Translations under genes and position numbers: made by a program
NCBI GenBank assembly: GCA_964637875.1
Contig: CAZWXK010000019.1
Coordinates: forward strand, 1-39,803
Origin: UBA5972 sp964637875
Lineage (GTDB): Bacteria > Pseudomonadota > Alphaproteobacteria > Rhodobacterales > Rhodobacteraceae
Direction: 5' to 3'
DNA: 39,803 nucleotides
Notes under the pieces: model-generated
The model's database searches: none
What the model saw: only the letters and a program-made list of their open reading frames with translations
What the model was told of the DNA's origin: nothing
Part shown: one piece after another, positions 31,828-39,803 of the stretch
Layout: every line of letters begins with the position of its first letter
Position numbering within the stretch: the first letter of the stretch is position 1

Positions 31828-34620
31828 TCACCCCAGCGCGGCAATCCGTTCCTGCGCGGCACGCAGCGTGGCCATCTCCTCATCCAGCGCGCCCAGACGT
31901 TCGCGCTGGGTTTCGACCACCTCTTGCGGGGCGTTGGCCAGAAATTTTTCGTTGCCCAGCTTCTTGCGCAGACCCGATGCCTCTTTCTCCAGCTTGCCCA
32001 GCGCCTTTTCCAGACGGGCACGCTCGGCGTCGACATCGATCACATCGGCCAGCGGCAGACAGAACGTGCCGCCTTCGACCGCGATCGTCACCGCCCCCCT
32101 GGGCGCGGCAGCAGCCACCGTCACATCGTTGATCCGCGCGAGCCGCCTGACCATCGCCATGTTGCGCGCAAGCGCCTGTGCACCGGCATCGTCCAGTTCA
32201 AGCTGAACCATGTCGATCCAGGCACCCGCCGGCACCCGCATGGATGCACGGACCGAGCGCACCTGCTCGATCAGGTTGATGACCCAGTTCATTTCGCGAT
32301 CGGCCGCGCCATCCACCAGATCCGCCATGGAATATTCGGGCCAGTCGGCATGAACCAGCATCTTCGGCCGCTCGGCGATGTCGCCCCACAGCTGTTCGGT
32401 GATATAGGGCATGAAGGGGTGCAGCAGGATCAGGCACTGATCGATGGCCCAGGCCAGCGTCGCCCGGGTCTCGGCCTTGGCGGCCTCGTCCTCGCCCTGG
32501 AACAGGGGCTTGGCGAATTCCACATACCAGTCGCAGACCTTGCCCCAGACATGGGCATACAGCGCGTTGGCCGCATCGTTGAAACGATACTGCGCCAGCG
32601 CATCATCGACCGCCTCGCGCACGCGGGCGGTTTCGCCGATGATCCACTTGTTCACGGTCTGGCTTGCCGATTTCGGGTCGAAATCCGCGCTGGGACGACA
32701 TTCGTTCATCTCGGCAAAGCGGGCGGCGTTCCACAGCTTGGTGCCGAAATTGCGATAGCCCGCGATCCGCTGGGTGGACAGTTTCAGATCGCGCCCCATG
32801 GCGGCCATGGCCGTCAGGGTAAAGCGCACCGCATCCGCCCCGTACTCATCTATCAGCTCCAGCGGGTCCAGCACGTTGCCGAGCGACTTGGACATCTTCT
32901 TGCCCTTCTCGTCGCGCACCAGCGCATGCACATAGACGGTATGGAAGGGCACCTGATCGACCACCGCCAACTGCATCATCATCATCCGGGCCACCCAGAA
33001 AAAGATGATGTCGAAACCGGTTATCAACACGTCGGTCGGGAAATAGCGGCGCAGCGCATCGGTATCCTCGGGCCAGCCCAGCGTGCCGATCGGCCACAGG
33101 CCCGAACTGAACCAGGTGTCCAGCACATCGGGATCGCGCGTCAGATCCTTGCCGCCGGCCATGGCGCGGGCCTCGTCCTCGGTGGCGGCGCAATAGGCCT
33201 TGCCCTCGTCATCATACCATACCGGAATCTGATGCCCCCACCACAGCTGACGGGAAATGCACCAGGGCTCGATATTTTCAAGCCAGTGGAAATAGACCTT
33301 GGCGTCGCGTTCCGGCAGGATCCGCGTATAGCCGGCGTTTTCATCGAATGTGCCCGCCTCCTGCGCCGCCATGCCCTTGCGCACGGCGTCGATGGCGGGT
33401 TCCACGATCTTTTTCGTGTCCACGAACCACTGGTCGGTCAGGAACGGCTCGATCGCCACCTTGGAACGGTCGCCATGGGGCACCATGTGCCGATCACTGT
33501 CGATGCCGTCCAGCCAGCCCTCGTCTGCGGCGGTCTTGACGATCCAGTCGCGCGCCTCATAGCGGTCAACCCCGTCCAGTGCCTCGATCACGCGGGCCAC
33601 CTCGTCCGCATCGGCCCCGGCAAGGAAATCGTCATTGCCCTTCAGGAACATGCCGGCACGCGTGTTCATCACATTGATCGCCGGCAGGCCGGTGCGCTTG
33701 CCCACCTCCATATCGTTGAAATCATGGGCGGGCGTGATCTTGACCGCGCCGGTGCCCTTTTCGGGGTCGGCATATTCATCCGCCACGATGGGGATCGAAC
33801 GCCCCACCAGCGGCAGACGCACGGTCTTGCCGATCAGATGGCGATAGCGCGGATCCTCGGGATGCACGGCAACGCCGGTGTCGCCCAGCATGGTTTCGGG
33901 CCGCGTGGTGGCCACGACCAGATAGTCGCGGGTCTCGAATTCGGTCGCCTTGCCCTCGTCGTCAAAGGCGATCGGGTGTTGATAGGTTTCACCGTTTTCC
34001 AACCGATAGCGCAGGCGCCACATATGGCCGTCAACCTCGACCTGCTCGACCTCGAGATCGGAAATCGCGGTCTCGAAATGCGGATCCCAGTTGACCAGCC
34101 GCTTGCCGCGATAGATCAGGCCCTTGTTGTACATGTCCACAAAGACCTTGATCACCGCCTCGGGGAAATTGCCCGACATGGTAAAGGCATTGCGCGACCA
34201 GTCGCAGCTGGCGCCCAGGCGTTTCAGCTGGTTGATGATGGTGTCGCCCGATTTTTCCTTCCACTCCCAGACACGCGCAAGGAATGCCTCGCGCCCCATC
34301 TCGCGCCGGTCCAGCCCTTCCCTGGCCAGTTCGCGTTCCACCACCATTTGCGTCGCGATACCGGCATGGTCCTGCCCCGGCTGCCACAGCACGTCAAAGC
34401 CGCGCATCCGGTGCCAGCGCACCAGGATATCCTGCAAGGTGTTGTTGAAGGCGTGCCCCATATGCAGGCTGCCGGTCACGTTGGGCGGCGGGATCATGAT
34501 GCAAAAGCTGTCAGCCCCTTCGCGCGCATTGGCACCGGCCCTGAAGGCCCCCGAGCTTTCCCATCTTTCATAGATCGCGGCCTCGGCGGCGGCGGCATCG
34601 AATTTCTTTTCCATCGGCAT
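31828..34620 (-). CDS. valS: Valyl-tRNA synthetase
   Basis: Class I synthetase charging tRNA-Val, 930 residues. Seen: HIGH-type motif PPNVTGSLHMGHA (near 45-57), editing-domain ATTRPETMLGDTGVAVHPED, the zinc-free WISRQLWWGHQIPVW-type block (here WCISRQLWWGHQIPVW), KMSKS (near 575), the anticodon-binding domain, and a C-terminal coiled coil (about 860-930, ERARLEKALGKLEKEASGLRKKL) typical of ValRS. ATG 34620 (MPMEKKFDA) is preferred over an in-frame TTG at 34629. Essential housekeeping gene. Motif copy D lies 78 nt upstream. Confidence 0.97.
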   Translation of the reverse strand: MPMEKKFDAAAAEAAIYERWESSGAFRAGANAREGADSFCIMIPPPNVTGSLHMGHAFNNTLQDILVRWHRMRGFDVLWQPGQDHAGIATQMVVERELAREGLDRREMGREAFLARVWEWKEKSGDTIINQLKRLGASCDWSRNAFTMSGNFPEAVIKVFVDMYNKGLIYRGKRLVNWDPHFETAISDLEVEQVEVDGHMWRLRYRLENGETYQHPIAFDDEGKATEFETRDYLVVATTRPETMLGDTGVAVHPEDPRYRHLIGKTVRLPLVGRSIPIVADEYADPEKGTGAVKITPAHDFNDMEVGKRTGLPAINVMNTRAGMFLKGNDDFLAGADADEVARVIEALDGVDRYEARDWIVKTAADEGWLDGIDSDRHMVPHGDRSKVAIEPFLTDQWFVDTKKIVEPAIDAVRKGMAAQEAGTFDENAGYTRILPERDAKVYFHWLENIEPWCISRQLWWGHQIPVWYDDEGKAYCAATEDEARAMAGGKDLTRDPDVLDTWFSSGLWPIGTLGWPEDTDALRRYFPTDVLITGFDIIFFWVARMMMMQLAVVDQVPFHTVYVHALVRDEKGKKMSKSLGNVLDPLELIDEYGADAVRFTLTAMAAMGRDLKLSTQRIAGYRNFGTKLWNAARFAEMNECRPSADFDPKSASQTVNKWIIGETARVREAVDDALAQYRFNDAANALYAHVWGKVCDWYVEFAKPLFQGEDEAAKAETRATLAWAIDQCLILLHPFMPYITEQLWGDIAERPKMLVHADWPEYSMADLVDGAADREMNWVINLIEQVRSVRASMRVPAGAWIDMVQLELDDAGAQALARNMAMVRRLARINDVTVAAAAPRGAVTIAVEGGTFCLPLADVIDVDAERARLEKALGKLEKEASGLRKKLGNEKFLANAPQEVVETQRERLGALDEEMATLRAAQERIAALG

Positions 34621-34698
34621 CGGGATCAATCCATGTCAGGTTCAGGCTTTGCCGCGCTCTTTACCGCGCGCCAAGGCCAAGGGAAAGGGGGCGCGGGG

Positions 34699-34720
34699 CT
34701 TCTTCTTTGCGCAAATACTC
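34699..34720 (-). repeat. Dispersed leader motif, copy D (before valS)
   Basis: Minus strand GTATTT-GC-GCAAAGAAGAAG, 78 nt before the valS start in sense orientation and 29 nt after the stop of the AsnC-type gene. Confidence 0.75.
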
Positions 34721-34749
34721 CCGCCGGAGGCAAACCCGGCCCGCCGCGT

Positions 34750-35181
34750 TCAACCCCGGTCGATCTTGGTCGCCAGGTGAATCAGGCTTTCGGACGAGCG
34801 CAGCCCCGGCACCTCGGCAATGCGATCCAGCGTTGCATCGAGTTCCGCGGTCGAGGCCGCCACCACCTGCGCCAGCAGATCGAACCGCCCCGAGGTGGTG
34901 TAAACCTTTTCCACGCCGCTCAGCACCCGCAGCCGGTCAACCACCGCAGGCCCCGCGCGCGGCTCGACCGCAATCAGGACGGTCGCGCGCAGGGGCGGTT
35001 GCAGGGCGGCGCCGCGCCGGATGGTGTATCCGACAATGGCGCCGCTGCGTTCAAGTCGTTCCATCCGGGCCTGAACGGTGGTGCGCGCCAGCCCCAGCCG
35101 ACGGGCAAGTTCGGAAATCGGCATGCGGGCATTTTCACCCAACAGGGCCAGTAACTGCCGGTCCATATTGTCGATTTGCAT
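34750..35181 (-). CDS. AsnC/Lrp-family transcriptional regulator
   Basis: 143 residues: N-terminal helix-turn-helix (MDRQLLALLGENARMPISELARRLGLARTTVQARMERLERSG in parts, about 6-47) and C-terminal RAM effector domain (about 65-140) with VEKVYTTSGRFDLLAQVVA. ATG 35181 has GAGG 6 nt upstream; an in-frame ATG at 35217 is less likely. Divergently transcribed from the decarboxylase at 35310, so it probably responds to an amino acid and controls that gene and itself. A palindrome overlapping its own ribosome site supports autoregulation. Confidence 0.92.
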   Translation of the reverse strand: MQIDNMDRQLLALLGENARMPISELARRLGLARTTVQARMERLERSGAIVGYTIRRGAALQPPLRATVLIAVEPRAGPAVVDRLRVLSGVEKVYTTSGRFDLLAQVVAASTAELDATLDRIAEVPGLRSSESLIHLATKIDRG

Positions 35182-35182
35182 G

Positions 35183-35198
35183 ATTACCTCGTCGTAAT
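35183..35198. promoter_or_regulatory. Palindromic site at the asnC-type start (candidate Lrp-type operator)
   Basis: ATTAC-CTCGTC-GTAAT, perfect 5-bp arms, overlapping the ribosome site of the regulator. A direct repeat TTTTAGC lies nearby (about 35217-35232) in the divergent spacer. Confidence 0.5.
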
Positions 35199-35309
35199 GT
35201 ACAATATTTCCCGGCATTTTAGCTGTTTTAGCAAGCGAAATCGAGCGTAAATCGTGTCAGAATCAATAGGCCACACCAACCGGAACAAAGAACGAGACAG
35301 GGCACGCGC

Positions 35310-36443
35310 ATGACCAGACAGACCCCGATCTGGCCCGACCCGATCACACATCTTCTGAGCACGAGGCCGGATCACCCGGTGTTATATCTGTCACCAGCCA
35401 GGTTGCAGCGGGACGCAAGACAACTGCGGTCGCTGTTTCCCGGGGTGGTCAGCTATGCGGTCAAGGCTAACGACCGGCCCGAGGTTCTGGAAAATCTGAT
35501 CGCGGCGGGGATACGGGCATTCGATGTTGCCTCGACGGCTGAAATGACCCGCCTGCGGAGGATCGACCCGAACCTCGCCCTGCACTACAACAACCCCGTG
35601 CGCTCGGATGACGAGGTCGCCACAGGCATCCGTCTGGGGGTGACAAGCTGGTCGGTCGATCACCGGGTCGGCCTTGCCCAGCTGGCACATGTGCCGAAAT
35701 CCTGCGAGATCGCCGTGCGTTTCACCCTGCCGATCAAGGGAGGCGCCTATGATTTCGGCTCCAAGTTCGGGGCCAGTCCCGATGAGGCCACCGATCTGCT
35801 CCGGGCGGTGGCCCAAGGGGGGTGGCGGACGGCCCTGACCTTTCATCCCGGCACGCAATGCCACACGGCACAGGCCTGGGTCAGCTATATCCACGAGGCC
35901 GCGGCGATCGCCAGGCGGGCGGGCGTGACGCTGGGCCGGCTGAATGTGGGGGGCGGCCTCCCTGCCGACCGGGGCAACGGCACACCCGATCTCGAGCGGA
36001 TCATCTGGACAATCCGCCACAGCACCGGCTCCGCCTTTGGCCGGAACACACCGCAACTTCTGTGCGAGCCCGGTCGCGCCATGGTGGCCGAGGCAGGGGT
36101 TCTGGCAACAAGGGTCAAGCAGCTGCGCAATGGTGGCGCCACGGTATATCTGAATGACGGCATCTATGGCGGGCTGGCCGAGCTGCGCGATATCGGCCTG
36201 ACGGCAAGGCTGCGCGTGATCGGCCCTGATGGCGCCCCCCGCCAGGGCAGGCCCCGCCCGCGCACCGTCTTTGGACCGACCTGCGACAGCCTCGACCGGC
36301 TGCCCGACGGGATGTGCCTGCCCCAGGATACGCGCGCCGGCGATTATCTGCTGTTTGGCGGCATGGGCGCCTATTCGATCGTGACCTCGACCGCATTCAA
36401 CGGTTATGGTCTGTACGACGTCATCACGGTGATGAAACCCTGA
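35310..36443 (+). CDS. Ornithine/diaminopimelate-type decarboxylase (PLP, fold type III)
   Basis: 377 residues with an alanine-racemase-like barrel and C-terminal beta domain. PLP lysine K52 in SYAVKAN, HPGTQC (about 174-179), glycine loop VGGGLPAD, EPGRAMV, the second-subunit active-site C324-D325 in GPTCDSLD, and GAYSIVTSTAFNGY near the end. The size and GPTCDS-type site fit eukaryotic-like ornithine decarboxylase, giving putrescine, more than lysA. Lysine or other basic amino-acid decarboxylation is possible. Divergent from the AsnC-type regulator with a 128-nt spacer, which suggests local control by it. Confidence 0.87.
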   Translation: MTRQTPIWPDPITHLLSTRPDHPVLYLSPARLQRDARQLRSLFPGVVSYAVKANDRPEVLENLIAAGIRAFDVASTAEMTRLRRIDPNLALHYNNPVRSDDEVATGIRLGVTSWSVDHRVGLAQLAHVPKSCEIAVRFTLPIKGGAYDFGSKFGASPDEATDLLRAVAQGGWRTALTFHPGTQCHTAQAWVSYIHEAAAIARRAGVTLGRLNVGGGLPADRGNGTPDLERIIWTIRHSTGSAFGRNTPQLLCEPGRAMVAEAGVLATRVKQLRNGGATVYLNDGIYGGLAELRDIGLTARLRVIGPDGAPRQGRPRPRTVFGPTCDSLDRLPDGMCLPQDTRAGDYLLFGGMGAYSIVTSTAFNGYGLYDVITVMKP

Positions 36444-36463
36444 AGCCCCATGCCGGGGCGGGA

Positions 36464-37195
36464 TCAGTTCAGCAGACGTTCGCGAAAATAGTCCTTGACG
36501 GTATCGAAGGCCGCATCGTTCCAGTCGAGCGTCAGCAGGGAATGGCCCCGCCCGGCAAAGGTATGGGTGACGATATTGTCGCCGAACGCATCGTGAAGGG
36601 TCTCGAATTTTGCGGCGCGGCAGATCGGGTCGTCGCCATAGCGCATGGCGATGGCATGGCCCTTTTCCTCCATCCCGCGGCGGGCGGCGGCGACCTCGTC
36701 GGGCGACATGTGCAGCGCGCGATTTCTGAACACCGGCAGGCTGGGCTGGCTGGCAACACCACCCAGAACCGCGTCATCCCCCATCAGCGTCAGCGCAAAA
36801 CCGCCGGTCAGGCACATGCCGATCGTGCCGACGCCGTCTGCGCCCGTGCGATCGCGCACCTCGTGGCAAAGGGCGCGCAACCAGTTGACGATCGGACTTG
36901 ACCGGTTGGCGGCAAACAGGTGGTATTCGCGGCGCAGGCAGAACAGGCGGCCGACATTGCCGGCCATGCTGACCTTGCCGAGCGGGCCGAAAAGATGCGG
37001 CAGGAACAGGCTGTAGCCCTCGTCAACCAGCCCGAGCGCAAGGCGCAGGGTCTGGGGGCCGATCCCCGGCAATTCCTGCATGATGATGATCGGCGGCCCC
37101 TCGCCCCGGTGATAGACCGTATGCGTGACCTCGTCACCGTCCCTCAGCGGGCCGGTAAAATCAAAACTGTCGAATCCCCCCAGCGGCATGTCCAC
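36464..37195 (-). CDS. Dienelactone hydrolase family protein
   Basis: 243-residue alpha/beta hydrolase. Cys nucleophile C128 in GMCLTGGF (family GxCxGG), the partner glutamate in QELPG (40-44), and the histidine in AGRGHSLLTLDW (about 217) match dienelactone hydrolases. No aromatic-degradation genes are adjacent, so the substrate is unknown. Cytoplasmic, no signal peptide. ATG 37195 and 37189 are both possible. It converges with the decarboxylase (20-nt spacer) and is divergent from the DUF2235 gene. Confidence 0.88.
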   Translation of the reverse strand: MDMPLGGFDSFDFTGPLRDGDEVTHTVYHRGEGPPIIIMQELPGIGPQTLRLALGLVDEGYSLFLPHLFGPLGKVSMAGNVGRLFCLRREYHLFAANRSSPIVNWLRALCHEVRDRTGADGVGTIGMCLTGGFALTLMGDDAVLGGVASQPSLPVFRNRALHMSPDEVAAARRGMEEKGHAIAMRYGDDPICRAAKFETLHDAFGDNIVTHTFAGRGHSLLTLDWNDAAFDTVKDYFRERLLN

Positions 37196-37335
37196 GCCCC
37201 CCTCATGTTGCCGGACATGGTTCCATAAACGACATTTTCACCCCCTGATGCAACAACCGAGTATGGACACACTCCGCCAGGGTGCCATCAAGTTGATTTG
37301 GCCGTCCCCTGCGGGAACCCCATATCCTGTTGTAC

Positions 37336-38346
37336 ATGACACGCGCGCCCATCAATCATGTCGTCGTCATGGACGGCACGCTCAGCAGCCTGCAGCCCGA
37401 ACTCGAAAGCAATGCCGGGCTGACATACAAGCTGCTCTGTCGGGTTGCGCCCTCGGCAAGGATGTCGCTGCTGTACGAGGAGGGCATCCAGTGGTGCAAC
37501 ATTCACAGCCTGGTCGACCTTGCCGCCGGGAGGGGGATCACGGCGCAGATCCAGCGAGCCTATGGCCATGTCGCAGCGCGCTATCGCCCCGGGGACAGGA
37601 TCTATCTGTTCGGCTTTTCGCGCGGGGCCTATGCGGTGCGCTCGCTTGCGGGGGTGATCGACCGGATCGGCCTGCTGCGCCAGGAATACGCCACCGAGAG
37701 CTATATCATACGGGTGTTCCGCCACTACCGGAATCATGCCGACCACCCCTCGGTCAGGGCATTTGCCCGAATCCATTGCCATGAATCCACCCCGATCGAG
37801 ATGATCGGCGTCTGGGACACGGTCAAGGCGCTGGGCATCCAGTACCCGGTTCTCTGGCGCCTGGCGCCACAGCCGGTCGATTTTCACAATACGGCACTGG
37901 GGCAATCCGTCAGGAACGGTTTCCATGCGCTTGCCCTGGACGAGACACGCACGGCCTTCCGCCCGGTCATGTGGCACAGCCAGCCCGGCTGGAACGGACA
38001 TCTCGAACAGGCCTGGTTCCGTGGTGCCCATCCCGATGTGGGCGGACAGATCGGCCGTTTTCATGTGGCGCGCCCGTTATCGAACATCCCGCTCGTATGG
38101 ATGCTGGAACGGGCCGAGCGCTGCGGCCTGCCGCTGCCGCCAAAATGGCGACAGGAATTTCCTACCGATCCGACCGCACCGCCCCATGGCACGATCCGCG
38201 GTATCGGCAAGATGTTCCTGTCGCGCAAGCGCCGCATCCCCTTGCTGGACCGATCGGAATACATCCATCCCAGCCTGTATGAGTCGGGCCACTGGCACAA
38301 GTTCGGCAAGACCCGCCATGTCACCGCCCCGGGCGGCATTTCCTGA
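37336..38346 (+). CDS. DUF2235 (Tle1-like) alpha/beta-hydrolase protein
   Basis: 336 residues. Candidate Ser-Asp-His triad: S95 in LFGFSRGAYA (91-100), Asp in GVWDTVKALG, His in FRGAHPDVGGQ; the N-terminus has VVVMDGTLSSL, as in DUF2235 proteins. This superfamily includes type VI secretion phospholipase effectors (Tle1), but no secretion, VgrG or immunity gene is nearby and there is no signal peptide, so a stand-alone hydrolase is more likely. ATG 37336 preferred over TTG 37330. No recognised ribosome site. Confidence 0.85.
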   Translation: MTRAPINHVVVMDGTLSSLQPELESNAGLTYKLLCRVAPSARMSLLYEEGIQWCNIHSLVDLAAGRGITAQIQRAYGHVAARYRPGDRIYLFGFSRGAYAVRSLAGVIDRIGLLRQEYATESYIIRVFRHYRNHADHPSVRAFARIHCHESTPIEMIGVWDTVKALGIQYPVLWRLAPQPVDFHNTALGQSVRNGFHALALDETRTAFRPVMWHSQPGWNGHLEQAWFRGAHPDVGGQIGRFHVARPLSNIPLVWMLERAERCGLPLPPKWRQEFPTDPTAPPHGTIRGIGKMFLSRKRRIPLLDRSEYIHPSLYESGHWHKFGKTRHVTAPGGIS

Positions 38347-38413
38347 CTGCGGTGGGCCGAAAACGCGCTTTTGTCACACGCCCCGATGCGATAGGGCTGG
38401 CCCGGAGGGACCG

Positions 38414-39803
38414 ATGGCCAGAACGATCATGATACAGGGGGCCGGCTCGAATGTCGGCAAGTCGCTGCTGGTGGCAGGACTCTGCCGCGCATTCTGGAAA
38501 CGCGGCCTCGGCGTGCGCCCCTTCAAGCCGCAGAACATGTCGAACAACGCCGCAGTCACCATTGACGGCGGCGAAATCGGCCGCGCCCAGGCCCTGCAGG
38601 CGCGCGCCGCCAATATCGACGCACATTCCGACATGAACCCGGTTCTGCTCAAGCCCGAAACCGAGACCGGGGCGCAGATCGTGTTGCAGGGGTCGCGGCT
38701 GGGTTCGGTCAAGGCGGGGGAATATGGGCGCCTCAAGGCGCGCCTGCTGCCCGCGGTCATGGAAAGCTATCACCGTCTCGCCCGCCAGGCCGATCTGGTC
38801 ATCGTCGAGGGCGCCGGATCGCCGGCCGAGATCAACCTGCGCAGCGGCGACATCGCCAATATGGGCTTTGCCGAGGCGGCAGACATTCCGGTGATCCTGG
38901 TCGGCGATATCGACCGTGGAGGGGTCATCGCCCAGATCGTCGGCACCCATGCGGTGCTGTCGCCCGACGATCGCAACCGCATCAGGGGGTTTCTGATAAA
39001 CAAGTTCCGGGGTGATGTGCGCCTGTTCGATGGCGGACTGGACGAGATCGTCTCGCGCACCGACTGGCACGCGATGGGCGTGGTTCCCTGGCTGGACGAG
39101 GCCGCGCGCCTGCCCGCCGAGGACGTGATGGACATCCGCCGACAGATAGGGCCTGCCATCGAGGGCGGGGATCTGCGCATCATCGTACCCCGGCTCTCGC
39201 GGATCAGCAATTTCGACGACCTCGACCCCCTGCGACTGGAGCCCGGCGTCAGCGTCGAGATCATCGAGCCCGGCACAGCCTTGCCCTGCGGGGCGCATCT
39301 GGTTCTGATCCCGGGAACCAAATCCACCATCGCAGAACTGCGGTTCTTCCGCAGCCAGGGCTGGGATATCGACCTGGCCGCCCATCTGCGCCAGGGCGGG
39401 CAAGTATTGGGAATCTGCGGCGGATATCAGATGCTGGGACGCGAGGTGATCGATCGCGAGGGACTGGAAGGTCCGCCCGGGCGTGTGCCTGGTCTGGGCC
39501 ACCTGGATGTGGTGACGGAAATCGGACAGCACAAGCATCTTGCCAATGTCCATGCCGAATACGTGGCCAGGGGAATCATGCTGACGGCCTATGAAATCCA
39601 CATGGGCAGAACCACCGGCCCCGACCATGCGCGGGCATGGCTGACGGTGGGCAGACGGCGCGAGGGCGCGCAATCGCCCGATGGCAGGGTACAGGGGTGC
39701 TATCTGCATGGGATGTTTGCCTCGGACCGTTTCCGCACGGCATGGCTGGAGCGGGTCAGGGCCGAAGCCCCCGGTATCGAAATTGGCGCCGGCACGGGCG
39801 CCG
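38414..39803 (+). CDS. cobQ: Cobyric acid synthase, 3' end cut by window
   Basis: Amidates the b, d, e and g side chains of adenosylcobyrinic acid diamide, late in cobalamin synthesis. 463 codons are visible without a stop; the family is about 480-490 residues, so roughly 20 are missing. Seen: P-loop-like GAGSNVGKS (9-17), RPFKPQNMSNNA, DLVIVEGAGSPAEINLR, GDIDRGGVIAQ, and the type 1 glutaminase domain with nucleophile C335 in GICGGYQML and H432 in GCYLHGMF. GGAGG precedes ATG 38414. A long open frame on the opposite strand is a shadow of this gene. Confidence 0.96.
   Translation, partial: MARTIMIQGAGSNVGKSLLVAGLCRAFWKRGLGVRPFKPQNMSNNAAVTIDGGEIGRAQALQARAANIDAHSDMNPVLLKPETETGAQIVLQGSRLGSVKAGEYGRLKARLLPAVMESYHRLARQADLVIVEGAGSPAEINLRSGDIANMGFAEAADIPVILVGDIDRGGVIAQIVGTHAVLSPDDRNRIRGFLINKFRGDVRLFDGGLDEIVSRTDWHAMGVVPWLDEAARLPAEDVMDIRRQIGPAIEGGDLRIIVPRLSRISNFDDLDPLRLEPGVSVEIIEPGTALPCGAHLVLIPGTKSTIAELRFFRSQGWDIDLAAHLRQGGQVLGICGGYQMLGREVIDREGLEGPPGRVPGLGHLDVVTEIGQHKHLANVHAEYVARGIMLTAYEIHMGRTTGPDHARAWLTVGRRREGAQSPDGRVQGCYLHGMFASDRFRTAWLERVRAEAPGIEIGAGTGA

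Noticed and set aside
31333..35154. Very long open frame on the plus strand opposite valS and the HisC-like gene
   Set aside because: High-GC third-position bias leaves antisense frames open. It runs through a false N gap, has low-complexity His/Gly/Arg-rich content, and the opposite strand codes for a clear ValRS.
37336..38346. Type VI secretion effector module
   Set aside because: Only the DUF2235 protein is present; no immunity, VgrG or structural gene in view.
38321..39709. 462-codon open frame opposite cobQ
   Set aside because: The plus strand encodes a full-motif CobQ; the minus frame shows no family.

Overview
The window is high-GC DNA from an alphaproteobacterium, most likely a member of the Rhodobacterales (Rhodobacteraceae). 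Pointers are the crotonyl-CoA carboxylase/reductase and mesaconyl-CoA hydratase of the ethylmalonyl-CoA pathway, aerobic-type CobL and CobQ, a luxR-luxI pair, a CtrA-type promoter site, a def-def-fmt cluster with a degenerate second deformylase, and an sdhCDAB operon. It reads as chromosomal housekeeping and central-metabolism DNA. I see no phage, insertion sequence, CRISPR array, tRNA or rRNA.

Layout. 1-4.8 kb: ccr with its terminator, then a quorum-sensing block (small conserved ORF, luxR, luxI) behind a consensus CtrA site, then a RecD-like helicase. 4.8-9.0 kb: minus-strand genes for a small conserved protein, cobL, a MalY/PatB C-S lyase, and a membrane-protein/XRE-regulator pair with its own operator. 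9.0-11.8 kb: def, def-like, fmt and a GlsB-type membrane protein. 11.8-14.3 kb: hrpB (minus). 14.8-22.0 kb: meaB, nnrU-like, DUF1737, mesaconyl-CoA hydratase, a small zinc-ribbon membrane protein, sdhCDAB. 22.1-23.7 kb: DUF3108 protein and deoD (minus). 23.97-29.4 kb: three overlapping genes for an AtuA/DUF1446 protein and both subunits of a biotin-dependent acyl-CoA carboxylase. 29.5-35.2 kb (minus): PuuE-type deacetylase, HisC-like aminotransferase, valS, AsnC/Lrp regulator. 35.3-39.8 kb: type III-fold decarboxylase, dienelactone hydrolase (minus), DUF2235 protein, and cobQ running off the end.

How the genes connect. Ccr and mesaconyl-CoA hydratase belong to the ethylmalonyl-CoA pathway of acetyl-CoA assimilation. 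MeaB protects the B12-dependent mutases of that pathway, and CobL and CobQ make the cofactor. Succinate dehydrogenase oxidises the succinate produced through succinyl-CoA. The AtuA-carboxylase operon adds another acyl-CoA carboxylation of unknown substrate.

Four runs of 100 N (5143-5242, 14585-14684, 18321-18420, 31653-31752) are each flanked by an identical 55-nt copy on both sides. They look like unmerged 55-mer contig overlaps, not missing sequence. Removing one copy plus the Ns at the first restores an intact 114-codon gene.

Most interesting non-genic signals: the CtrA box in front of the quorum-sensing genes; a motif GTATTT-NN-GCAAAGAAGAAG found four times, each time in sense orientation 78-168 nt before a start codon; a GC-rich palindromic element in two copies; and a possible small RNA opposite the fmt-glsB interval.
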